DNA of 64,000 nt from Ricordea florida (lineage: Eukaryota > Cnidaria > Anthozoa > Corallimorpharia > Ricordeidae). A program made the position numbers and the translations under genes. Where the stretch lies: positions 35,536,250-35,600,249 of the forward strand of contig OX453273.1 of assembly GCA_949710005.1 (NCBI GenBank), given 5' to 3'. The notes beneath the pieces were generated by a model. The model saw only the letters and a program-made list of their open reading frames with translations, made no database searches and was not told the DNA's origin. Shown piece by piece: positions 1 through 11,085 of the stretch (positions are counted from its first letter, which is position 1; every line of letters begins with the position of its first letter).

Positions 1-1169
1 TAATTCCTCCTCCTTTAAACAAGTTCTCTAAGGCGGAATGCTTTTTTATTATAACTTAATTGTATGCTTGACGGCGTGTGGTTTTAGCTTGCCCCCAACC
101 GACAAAGATAACGCTAAAAAGAAGGAGTTAAATGATTAAAAAAGAAAAAAAAAATGATCTGCTTAATTTTAGGAGCTTTTGGCTGGCAGATATGTCAAGT
201 AACATCTTATCCTCGGCAATTAATTCTTTTCTCATTAATGTTTGATTTAAAAGCTATAGAAATACTCCAAACACAGCGAAGACGCTTTACGCTAAGTTCA
301 AACGAATGGAAAGCGCGCGCGAAACTTTTAACAGCTGGAAGATGATTTTCTGTGTTTTGCTTGAACATTACTTGTTCGTCTCAAATTCAATATTCTATGG
401 GGAAACTTTCTAGTATGGGCAGAATTTCGTGTGAAAGATGTTTTACATCAACGAAAAAAGGTAAGTTAAGTGGCTGTCTACCGCCTCTAAAGGAAGCTTT
501 CATCAAAGAAACTTTGTATTAGGAAATAAAGTTTTTGCGAATATTGACAGTGACATGAAGCTTTCCAAAGAAAGTTGAACAGTTGAACAACAACCTAGAA
601 GAGACTTGAAGCACAACCCTCCCGAGAACGTGGGAACTGCAATCTTACAGCTTCCGGACTGTAATCACTCTCCTGTAAGACTGAAAGTAATTTTCAATGC
701 AATGGAGGTCAGATAAGGAATAAAAAGGAAACACACACACGAACTCTTACTAAAAACTGTTAAAACAAAACTGTTATCGACAGAATTATCTCTCGCCTTA
801 CTAAACACAAGATAACATCATTACACGTTTCAAAGAATAAAATAATTTTAAGAAAAAAGCCGACTTTTGCAAACTTGACGGAAAACTACTTGTATACTAA
901 GTTAGCAACGCGACGACTAAATTAATTTGTTATTTACCACTATGAGAGCTCCCATCATGGTGCAGACCGTGTAGAATGTGTACGACTGAATTCCTTACAC
1001 AGCAATTTTAATTTTCAACTTTTTTTTTCTTGTAAATGTCATCTTTCCTGACGCTGAAAGCTTCGGTAAACAAAGTATCATTATTTCGATTACTTTTACA
1101 TATTTCGTTAATTAATCCTTTTAATGCGAATGATCTTATCTGAAACGCCGTCTATACTTTTTGTAAGCC

Positions 1170-1253
<84 letters not shown>

Positions 1254-2557
1254 CCAGACTTAATGAAGTACTCACGCAGTAAATGGTTTAGTGGTTTTTT
1301 AGTTATCTTAGACTTTGCAAGTCGTCTTATCCTGCTACACTTTTTTATGTCCTTTTAGAATGGACAACATTCATCGAAGAAAGTAATCTGCTAGATCAAA
1401 ATGCATATTAAAATTATACTGAGGATATTATTATTAAATGGGGATGCGTCATAAAAATATTACTTGGAAATATGAGAAATGCAACGAATTTCATTGAAAT
1501 TCAACATTTTCTCGGTTCACAAGACTTTAAATCTAAACCCGGAAGAGATATAACAAATTCGAAAAATGGAAATGTCATTCAAAGCGTTTGACCATGTTTC
1601 CTTTGCAGCTGGTTGGTCAAAACTCTACAGCTTTAATTAACGATATTTTTTATCGTTTATCAGTGCTCAAAATTAGCAAATCAAGTAAAATAAATTATGT
1701 GGGCCAAACCACGGCCGGCGATGATGAAAAATATTTCAGGAAAGAAATCGAACCACTCAATGGTGGGTGGTAGCGCTCCTGATTGCATCAAACTCAGTAA
1801 ATGTTCAGTTTGAATTCAGTCTGGATGTAACTTGAATTCATGTGTACAGCAAAGCCGCTTTTATCTTTCTTATTATTGATATAAAAATTCCCCCAATCAA
1901 TGCGGATTTTAATTGCACAAGCTGCACGTTACAAGCTCACATGGAAAAGGCGCGGCGCAAGAGCGAAGGCAATAGAATTATTTCCTTGCTCTGTCAAAGA
2001 TCTATTAACCACACGAGAGTTAAAACCGGTTACAATGAGATCGTTCTAATTGCATTTGTCGACTGGACATTAAGTCATAGCGGGAAAAATTTATTTCCTT
2101 TTAAAAAGTTCAGTAGAAAGACATTAAGAACTCAATAGTTTATTCATTGCTCTATTTTGGTAAACACACCACACGAAAACTGAGAGTTGAGAACTTTTAT
2201 GTCGCTTATTCATTTTGCCAAACATGGAACACTAGCCGTGAATTGAGATTTCAAACTTTTATTTTCGGCGGACATGCGAGACTGATCGATGCTGTTGAGT
2301 GGTATCGCCTTTTGCGCGTCCAAGTGTAAAAGATGTAGTTTACAATGTACATAGTTTGTTTCTGGGTGTGACAATCCAAGCTGACAGCAACAGCAAAGGG
2401 GTAACACGTGTCGTACAATCGACCACGCCCGCTCCCAGTACATTATAGTAACTTACAATAGCGCCAACGTTTGTATAACCATTGGAATTAACACATGCGC
2501 GCGTTCGGGTCTGTTGCCATTGAGAATCACGCGTTTATCATATCAGCTCAGAATCCT
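1..2557. other. Intergenic, no gene recognised
   Basis: AT-rich sequence without a convincing exon. The open frames here are short (under 100 codons), start mostly at chance codons and show no domain or signal-peptide pattern. The only structured item is the dinucleotide tract listed separately. Confidence 0.6.
1172..1250. repeat. (TC)n microsatellite
   Basis: About 79 bases of uninterrupted TC dinucleotide. It is a simple polypyrimidine repeat. Confidence 0.98.
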
Positions 2558-2587
2558 TTAACCCTTTCACTCCCAAGGGGTCTTCAT

Positions 2588-2632
<45 letters not shown>

Positions 2633-2659
2633 AGTCACTCTTAGGAGTGAAAGAGTTAA
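2558..2659. mobile_element. piggyBac-type MITE, about 100 bp
   Basis: The segment is bounded by TTAA on both sides (2558-2561 and 2656-2659). Inside these are the inverted ends CCCTTTCACTCC and GGAGTGAAAGAG. The ends match those of the larger piggyBac element at 51388-52929, so this is probably a non-autonomous derivative mobilised by the same transposase. It has no coding capacity. Confidence 0.8.
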
Positions 2660-3849
2660 AGACTAAACGTTTTGAATGAACTTAAAGTATAACAGTCGCT
2701 ACCCTGTAAAGAGAGCATTGCTCGTCGAAACTTGGGAAACTATCACTTTATAGCTTTGCCGTTGTATTCCATCCACCTTGCGCATGCTCATCCCAGAACT
2801 GATACGGTCATGTCCGATGAAGGCCAACTCTGTCAGCAACCAATTTGCCTCAAAATATCGCCCTACGCCGCTTTTTAAAACAGTTATCTCATAATCTATT
2901 ATTTTTAATGTAAATCTTAAATTATTTAACAGCTAAAAGCCTTTGCTGGTACCGCCTGTGTAAGAGAAACTAAATTATGGGAAAAAACAGGCTGTTATAT
3001 TATTTTCCAAATGTTTCTAAAAATGCACTTCGGAAACACTTGGTTTGCAGTTAACCATTGAAATGTTGGCCTTTGACAGCACATAAACTAAGAGGTTTTT
3101 CTAATTCTCATCTTTTTTTGATCGTGCTTTGTTTGGTTTTATCAGTTGTGTTAATTATGCGTTGTTTTGTGTCATGTACACGAGAATTTTTGTTGTGTTT
3201 AATTAAGGTGCAAGGAACGGAAAAAAGCACCTCCTTTTTTTACAACAAAACACTTGCGTCCTCCATTCGCTATCTGATTGTAAACTCTTTCTCTCGAGAT
3301 CGTAACAATGAGTAATTATGTAGCTTAAAAATTGTTTAGATATAATGCAGCCCTAACTAAAGAAGTAGTATCACAAATGGTTCTAGAATTGCTCGTAAAA
3401 ATTTGCCGTTACTAGAGTTTTCCGGACAATTCTCGTTAACGTGTGGTACTGCGTCGGGGTGATGGGCCTCTGTAAGTGTTAACTGGAGTAATCTCAATCT
3501 GCAGACTGATTGGTGTTCTTACCACTCGGAAAAATAAACACTCTAATTCGCTCACTGTCGGTGTAACACAATTTGAAACTAGTCACTATTCCTGCTGCAA
3601 GAAAAATCGAAGTGCTTGGGTTCCTTACGGAACGACATTCTATACCCTCGAAAAGGCACGGTCATGATGTTACATTTTGCTTTCTGTTCTCTGGTAATTG
3701 TCGAGGTATAGATTTTCTAATGTTTGTTACCACTTTTAAAACCGTGAAAACTGTCGTTTACATGGTTGTAGTGCAGTTTTGGACCAATATTCTTGTGCCA
3801 ACCAGCGTGTTTGAAGACAAATTTAGGATTTAGTACTACACTGGATGCA

Positions 3850-4295
3850 TCTCCCTGCACCCAGTACACACCCAATTAAATAGATTAGACAAAGGAGCAA
3901 TTTATGAGTCTTAAGTTCTTTCTATACCCAGTGCACATCCAATTAAACAGGTTAGGAAGGAAGAACCTATACGAGTCTAAAAAAATAACGGAGTACTGAA
4001 ACTAAATTGGTTTGTTGGATTCTAAAACAGGTCTAGTGTTGTTTTCAACGAATGAATCCGTAAAAAGTCATGATCCTCTTTTACAGGACAGCTTTTCTCA
4101 GCGAAGTTCGCAACTAGGAGAATTGGCTTGATGCTAAGGAAGCGCGATAATAAAGGATACCTAAAAAAGAGCCGGGGAAAATACAGTTATTGTAATTGCA
4201 GTTGCATAGAGACGTGTCTCTCTACACCCCGTGCACATCCATCTTAAGTAGATGGGACAGGGAAAAACTAGACGAGTCTAAAAGATAACGGAGAA
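3850..4295. repeat. Diverged direct repeats (three copies)
   Basis: The phrase 'gtgcacatcca' followed by an 'acgagtctaaaa..ataacggag' block recurs near 3858 (partial), 3930-4000 and 4225-4292. The copies are diverged and unevenly spaced. This looks like an old local duplication. No coding content was seen. Confidence 0.55.
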
Positions 4296-4607
4296 CAGAC
4301 AATTTTGGGAGCCCAATTTGTTGAATACCAAAGGTTAACTTAAAGGGAACTTAGCATGGTAACTTTGTGAATTGACTTGATACTAAGTAGGCGCAAAAAT
4401 TGAGGATACTTCGGGACCAAAAAAGTAACCACAATTATTTTAATAGCGACGAGCAAAAAATAGATTTAGTCCCATGAGACCCCCCGCGTGACTCAGACAA
4501 ACACTTCAGTCCGCCGTAAGCGAATGTTTGCGGAGTGCATCGATATATAAAAGCAAAATGTAAAACATCAATTAAATCGGAGTGTGTACTTTCCCAAAGA
4601 GCAAAGG

Positions 4608-5070
4608 ATGGTTAGTACTAAGCATTGCTGTTGGGCTGAGTGTAGAACGGACTCGCGGTATCCTGACAATAGGCCGAAATCGCTCAAAGATTTAGAGGAA
4701 TCGGGGAAGAAAGTGTTTATTCCATTCCCCAAAGCATCGCAAGATGTTGATAAATGCAAAAGATGGGTAGTGGCTTGCGCATGGCAAAACTTCACAGTAA
4801 AGAATATCGCAAGAAATACGTACATTTGTGCTTTTCACTAGCCCGGTGAAAAAGGCCCCACTGCTGTTAATCCCGATCTCTCAAGGCAAATCTAACGCCG
4901 GAGCAACTCAATCGCGCGCGTGCTACCAAGAGAAAGACGCCGAAAACAAGATCAGGTAGGGCACCCAACGACTTAGCCTCCCACGCAGGCCTTCGTAGGG
5001 CTGGTGCGTGCCGTGAAGGACGTTTTCGCAATTTTTGGCACTTAAAAAGGTCACCTAGCAATTTCGGATG
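4608..5070 (+). pseudogene. THAP-domain protein, broken
   Basis: The frame from the ATG at 4608 reads as a THAP-type zinc finger. It has a Cys pair (C7 and C12), a 'PFPKA' block, a 'KRWVVAC' segment with the conserved Trp, and the closing C-x2-H at 'YICAFH'. A TAG stop (4839-4841) follows at once, but the same frame continues with THAP-like sequence ('PGEKGPTAVNPD'). A second frame then takes over near 4884 ('ANLTPEQLNRARATKRK') and stays open to about 5070. I read this as a THAP gene or THAP-bearing transposon relic with one nonsense change and one frameshift. THAP domains bind DNA and are common in P-element-like transposases and their domesticated relatives. An unrecognised intron at the TAG is the main alternative. 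Confidence 0.6.
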
Positions 5071-5925
5071 AGAAAATGGTTTGTTGAGAAGTTTTTTTTA
5101 AGGTGTCGTCCAGCTAGCCTGAATTTTTGAACTGAAGATGAACGTTTTTCGCTGATTTCATCAAGTGGTGACATTTGAAGGAGGAGTGGCAGTCAATTAA
5201 GTTGGAGATGGATATACCACACAGTCCTTCAGAAACCTTTAATTACTCAATTTTACTTGCCGTAGCATTTCTTTGTTTTCGTGGGTGTGGCATTGATTAT
5301 GTTCTTTCCCTGAGTGTGTTCTATTGTTTCCTTGATGGATCACTGCATGACGCGTAATGTTGATAGAACAGAGTAGCTACTTTTAGGGGCGTATACCTTT
5401 TCAATGGGTGATTTTACTCCAACGCAACTTGCACGTTTTCTAGGTCGAAAAAATTGTCCGGAAGTCTTTTAAATGTAGTTCATGAGTGGGTTTTTCTAGA
5501 TTTTTCGGTAAACAGGATATTCAAAGCCCTTTGAGAAATAAAGTACTGACGTCTGCGGATCAATTTTTAATACCGTGGGAGTCACCAAAATGCGATTTCT
5601 TCCATAATTATTCTGAGTGTCACGTATCCCGGCACAGTTTTTAAATTGAGATTTTTCCTTCTATTTTAATCCCATGGAAAAACTTAACGAGGGCTGAATA
5701 TAAAAGGCCAGTTCAGAGTGGAGAGAAAATTGTCGAAACATTGACGCATAATTTCCAAATCAAGGTAATCATATTGCGAATGTTCTAGCTTTTCGATTTT
5801 GATTCATTGCACCGAGTTTTGATGAGTTGCAACGTTTAACTGATGAATTTCAGAATCAAAATCCGAGCAACGCAGCGTGGTCCTAATTTTAGTGTCATCT
5901 ATGATCTATCACCTATTATCCCTTT

Positions 5926-6208
5926 GGCCGGTTGTTCGAAGGCCGATTAGCGCTAACCCAGGATTGAATTTTAACTTGGGTTCCTTTTTCTCTTGTTAAA
6001 ACGCGCTTTCTCCGATAACTTTCTCTATTTTATTCAGAGCATACAATCACCAAATTGTATTCAAAAAGAATTATACTGAATGTGCTTTTTAAGCTCTCAT
6101 ATCTGTATTTAAATTTCGCACTAACTTGTTACCTTAACCCAGCTTCGAACAACCCGGCCCTGGGCCGAGTTGTTCGAAGTGGGTTAAGGTAACTTCGAAC
6201 AACCGGCC
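5926..6208. mobile_element. Inverted-repeat element with GGCCGGTTGTTCGAA ends
   Basis: The left end GGCCGGTTGTTCGAA at 5926 is matched by its reverse complement ending at 6208. A second, nested 'TTCGAACAACCCGGCCC' hairpin lies near 6146-6180. The 'gttaaggtaac' boxes next to the ends are also repeated. This is a non-coding MITE-like unit, with no clear target-site duplication identified. Confidence 0.6.
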
Positions 6209-6554
6209 CCTGGAGTCAAACCCTGAGCTATGTGACTAGAAACATTCAACCCTTAAGATATATTCTGGGTGCAACACTTTAGTAAAAAATATCACGTTAG
6301 TTCAAAGGCTGAACTATTTTACCGAACGTTAAAATCACACTGTATACGAAACAGTCCCTCAAGGATTCAATTTAATGTTACCCAAATGTATTTTACGACG
6401 AACAATTGAAGTCATAAGTTCTAATCAATTTAGTAGTCTTGCACGAAATTTGTCGATTACATATTTAAGTAAATAGAAATTGTTTAAGATTTGCATTTTA
6501 AAATGGAAAAAAAATTCCAAGACATTCAGATTTATTGTCCTATTTTACAGAAAA

Positions 6555-6908
6555 ATGACATTCCTAGCACCACTACTTCAAGCAGCTTTTTTGTTTGCTT
6601 TGGCCACATGTGGATCTCAGTCCGTAAGAAGGTACGGAAAACACATCGAAGTTTGCGATCCATGGGATGTTAAAGTGCCCGTCAGAGTAATAGGGTGTCA
6701 AGTAAGAGATGTCGTTCTGCCGCAATGCTTCGGAAAATGTCGGTCTGTGGACACCTATTATGAGAAGAGCTGCCAGTGTTGTAAACCGACTAAAGTCAGT
6801 TGGGTAAAAGTAGAGATTGCATGCAAACACGATGGTAAATATTTCATAAAGGAACACAGGATTCAAAAGCATGACGCATGTGCGTGCTTGAGATGTCTGG
6901 AATACTAA
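6555..6908 (+). CDS. Short secreted cystine-knot (CTCK) factor, bursicon/GPHA2/norrin-like
   Basis: The protein has 117 residues. Residues 1 to about 20 form a hydrophobic signal peptide. The remainder is almost entirely a C-terminal-type cystine knot: Cys48, the C-x-G-x-C signature at 58-62 (CFGKC), 'SCQCC' at 72-76, Cys90, and the closing 'CACLRC' at 109-114. These ring-forming spacings (C-x-G-x-C and C-x-C) are those of the cystine-knot growth factor and glycohormone superfamily. 'SCxCC' and 'CxCxxC' recall bursicon, GPHA2 and mucin CTCK domains. I infer a secreted ligand or antagonist, probably disulfide-linked. The ATG at 6555 comes five bases after a good 3' splice site (tattttacag), so a 5' UTR intron is likely. 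The assignment to a subfamily is uncertain. No N-glycosylation sequon is present, unlike many glycohormones. Confidence 0.75.
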   Translation: MTFLAPLLQAAFLFALATCGSQSVRRYGKHIEVCDPWDVKVPVRVIGCQVRDVVLPQCFGKCRSVDTYYEKSCQCCKPTKVSWVKVEIACKHDGKYFIKEHRIQKHDACACLRCLEY

Positions 6909-7157
6909 ATCTGCAAACCCAGCTGCGCCTACTGAAACGACAACACACTCTGGTTACTGAACAACCTTTGTAATAATTCCATTTCCGATAGCTAGATGCA
7001 TAGCAAATTTATAATCCTGAAAATGACTGTTCTGTTAAGATTACCGAAACCAAGTTTAAATGGTATATAAAAAATAATAATAATAATGTTGTGTGGTTTT
7101 ACTTGTTAGGGATTCTTTACTGACAGAGACATAACTTGTTCCAGGCCCTCAGGAGGG

Positions 7158-7248
7158 TAGTCTCCTCCGCAGCCGTTATTAGGATCGTCACGCAACGCTT
7201 CTCCCCCACTTAGCGTGACGATTCTAAAAACGGCTGCGGAGGAGACTA
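7158..7248. mobile_element. Palindromic MITE with 9-bp target duplication (Mutator-like)
   Basis: The ends TAGTCTCCTCCGCAGCCGTT and their inverse enclose a core containing 'TCACGCAACG' and 'AGCGTGACGA'. The 9-bp direct repeat TCAGGAGGG flanks it exactly (7149-7157 and 7249-7257). A 9-bp duplication is typical of Mutator-like elements. Related TCACGCAACG cores occur at 15.4, 21.4, 27.1 and 47.9 kb. Confidence 0.8.
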
Positions 7249-10200
7249 TCAGGAGGGGGTCCTTGGGATTTTCGGTTTAGGCCATTTTTTCTAGGCCGGT
7301 TTTTTTGTTCTGGCACCGAACAGAACCTCGCGGTTTTTCGGTTTTTGTGCTTGTTGCGGTTTCAGGGTTTTTCTTTTTTTTTTAACTTTTTGTTTTGATT
7401 TTCCGCCAGAATACAAGCGGTTTTTCGGATCTCGTATCCACACGATTTTCGGTTCAAGTCGGTTTTGGTTTCTCGTTTCTTTTAGGCAATTCTGAGCCTC
7501 ATCTTTAATCTTTATTGCGCCCCAGTTTCCCTCACTTTTTCCCCGTTTGGCCTGGCTTTCGCCCCTTGCCATTTGAGGGCCTGGAACAAACTAACGGGCA
7601 TGACGTATAGGACCGTGAATTGCCCAAATTAGTTCTATTCTGCACCGTTTCCAGAAATTAGACTATTTAATTTTAAGAATTGATCGTGCCTACGTACAGT
7701 TATTTACGCCTGAGCGCATGCGCAAAACGGACAGCGTAGCTTAAGTGACCGAGTTGTTCGTGAAGGGCTTAAAGAAACTGGACGTTTAAAATCTTTTCTT
7801 TGGTGTGTACCCTCTCAAGCCATAATGTTATGCCAAACGTGCGTTCAGACAAGTTCATGGAGTCCAAAGGTCTCAACAGAAAAACCTCTTTTTAGAGTGA
7901 CTAGACAGCGGTTACAGGGCCTGTAGTCTGGGTGGCCAGCGTTCATAGGGTGAACGAGGGGTTCAGGTACAACGAGTTCAAGCGCAAAGCGCGATGACAG
8001 CCTCGTGAATCGTTGCCCTCGCGCTTCGCGCTCCAACTTCTGGTACCTGAAATCTCCTTTCCCCTTCTCATTTGAGCACCGGTCACACACCCACACAGGC
8101 TATAACCTACGGGGCGAGCCATTACGTCTGCCATACTCGCGGGACACATGTACTCTCTTGACAATAAATATCCTCTTTTTTTGTTCTTGTTTCTCACAAC
8201 CATCTTTCCCGGAATACCGGGATTAACTATCCCCAAGAGAAAATGAGGTAAGAGAACGCATTTTCCATACTGGGTTCTGTTACTATGATAAGGAGACAGA
8301 ATCTATTTTTAGATCCGGAAACTATTTTAACTGACCAATGGCTGATGTCCTTCTCATCCCGTGGTTGTAATTTCAATGCGCCATGGGGAAACCGCGCAGC
8401 CATGGAACCACATATAAATATATCCCCCGCTAATAATAGATTCTGTCCCTTATCATATCAGACGGGGTTATGTTCTCTTTCCTCATTTTCTCTTGCTATC
8501 CCTGATTTAGTAAGCGCTCAATATCGATCTTTTTTAAATACCTCCAGTCGTTCGTCTGGTTGCAAAAAATGCGCCCCCCGCAAAGGCTTCTATGCACCAT
8601 CAGTGAACAAATCTAGGACTTTCTAGTTTTGCGTTGAAGGGCACTTGTTTAGTTTTTTATTATAATACAGTCACGATTCTACACGTGATATGATTGGTCC
8701 AAACAGCGTCCTTTAACAGAATATAAAGGACGGAGCTCGTTCTATATTCCCAACGAGAAAAATAATGGAAAGGTTTCCCAGCTCTTCGTTAAATATTCTG
8801 ATCATGAGCAAGCTCAAACAAAATATTCCTTGCAGCTTAGACGACAAGAAAAAAAAAACAGGACGGCGATGTCAAACAGGACACCATCAAACAATGGCAA
8901 TGGAAAACAATAAAACTGTCGGGCAAAATACAATTTGGTTCGTTTCCATGCCAATCTCTACAAAATATGTGAAATAACCAATTTGCAAGTCCTCTCCAAG
9001 ACGGGACAGTTGACGGCAAAAATTCGAAATGGAATGCTAACGGTACCATGTAGAAAATTATACAATTTCAGAAAAAAAAATGGAAACGATATCAAAATTG
9101 CCTACAGTCAACAATGCAAGAGGAAAGGATATCCATTTTTGTCACCGGTACGGTCCTCGGCGTTGTTCTCCTGTTTGCCTGAGCTGCCTTACATCGCAGT
9201 TAGTAGAAACAACAAACGGTACGGATCAAACACGCGGAGGTTAAAACATTATGACATAAAAGTATATTTCACGTGACCCCACCTTTTCCCTAATTTTTTT
9301 TTTCGCATGAACCTCAAAATCTCGGTGCTTAATACAACTGAATGATTTTTCGTTAATTAGAGCGGTTTTGAGTTTGCATTCTTACGACTCGCCACTGTAC
9401 AAGGAACCCTCCATCGCTGTCTCAACCAATCAATTTAACGCCTTTCTCCAAACAAAAGTTAAATCAAATCCAGTTACGCCCAGTTTGCACGCGTTTTCCC
9501 GTGCACGGTTCTGATTGGTTTATCCATTGCCCAAAGTACAGTAATTACCCCCAATGAATTTGATTTCAGGCCTGCGCAGTAATTTGAAAAAAAAAGTGCT
9601 GTAACATATGTTGCAATTGTCCTATAGAGTACTGTATTTTTACCGTGTTTTATTATAACCAGAGATTCTAATTTTGTCCTTGACAATTCGTCAAATCGTC
9701 GTTGAGAAGCAATTTAAGTTAGCAGAAATATGGTGATGTCAGTGACAATCAGTTGCACCTTACATACGCAGTTAAAATATTTCCAACTTCTCCAACTGTA
9801 CACGGATGGAACCATGTAATATAAGCACTTTGTGAAACGCGACTGAAAGCTACTATCCTTTGGCTAATTATGACTCTCAGTTCAGTTTTCATTTATGAAC
9901 AAATCGATGCATCAAACCATTCTTCAGTTCTGGGTTCGGTTCGAATTCAGGGTTAACCACAGATGGCCCAACATTTTCTGATTTGAAAGGGTTGGTATGA
10001 CAGAAAATTCAATTTTTTTTTCCAATTAAATCGACTTACTTTTTCCCTATATGGCATTTTATGTTGTCCTTCCGATTCTCAGGCCATTCGAAAGGGATTT
10101 CGGCGAGTTAATGCTATCTTGATTTTCCACTTCCCTTTTCTACTCTTCCACCGAAATCGCTTAAGAATGACCAAAGAATCATACGGACAACATAAAATAT

Positions 10201-10418
10201 CACACAGGAACAAAGTAAATTGATTTGAGTGAAATAGATAAAATTTCCTTTAAACTTACGCTTTTTTAACGCAATAGCTGAATAAATAATAATATTTAAT
10301 TAAACGGAGAAGCAAGCACCCTTGAATTAAGATCGAAATTAGGAAAACTCGCATGAGCCAAACAAAACTCGAAGAAAATACAAGTCGTCACCATCAAGCA
10401 AAAAAAGCTAGACTTCAC

Positions 10419-10605
10419 TTCCATGTCAACGGGAGAGAAAAATACTGGGCGTCACACGAAGAGTCCATTTGAAACTGATCCGTAAATTTTACATTCTGGA
10501 TCGGGATTCTCTCAAAAGGACAGATTTGCAAATTTGCGCCAACCACAGACCACAGCAAACCCAAATTACACAGGACAACCAACACAAGATTAGGTTTGCA
10601 TTGTC
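10419..10605 (-). CDS. Possible exon of a secreted or membrane protein (unrecognised)
   Basis: On the minus strand a hydrophobic run 'LVLVVLCNLGLLWSVVGA' is followed by 'NLQICPFERIPIQNVKF' and a second Cys. A possible 3' splice site (gacgcag) precedes it and a GTGAAG donor follows it. The hydrophobic run looks like a signal peptide, but there is no in-frame ATG inside the segment, so an upstream exon would have to supply it. No partner exons were identified. This may be chance. Confidence 0.25.
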
Positions 10606-10974
10606 CTGCGTCGAACGTAATTGACGTTTTGACCCGAAATATTTTTAGGGGCTTCCGCGCAACAGGTCGTAAGAATCCACGACCGGATAAGTTGCTGTAC
10701 AGCGGATAAGTAATCGACTGAGTGGAGTCCAATTCGGTCTGTAATCATACGAGTGATAACAAAATCGGACGACCGCGAAGAGGAAGTTCGATTTGTTTAT
10801 CACGAGACCGAATTGAACGACACTAAGTCTTATTACCAATTAATCATAAACATTACAACTCACCGAGAAAAGAAGAGCCAAATGCAAGTTATGAAAGAAA
10901 TATTGTCATAGTTCAAAGGAAAAAAATTCTCCATTTAAATGAAAGTCCCCATCTAAGAGTTTTTACACTGTTTC

Positions 10975-11085
10975 TATGGTGATTGAAACCAAGGTTGTGA
11001 TTGGTTGATTATAACTACAACCTTTAACGTGATTGGTCGATTTAAACTACAACTTTGAAGGTGATTGGCTGATTGAACTGTCCGA
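10975..11085. repeat. Tandem repeat, about 32-36 bp unit, three copies
   Basis: Units begin 'gtgattg(g)' and continue with an 'actacaac' block. They recur at roughly 32-36 base spacing, diverged from each other. Non-coding. Confidence 0.65.

Noticed and set aside
8765-9276. Two overlapping plus frames possibly forming one frameshifted protein
   Set aside because: No family pattern in either frame, and the Lys/Gln/Asn-rich composition fits AT-rich noncoding DNA.
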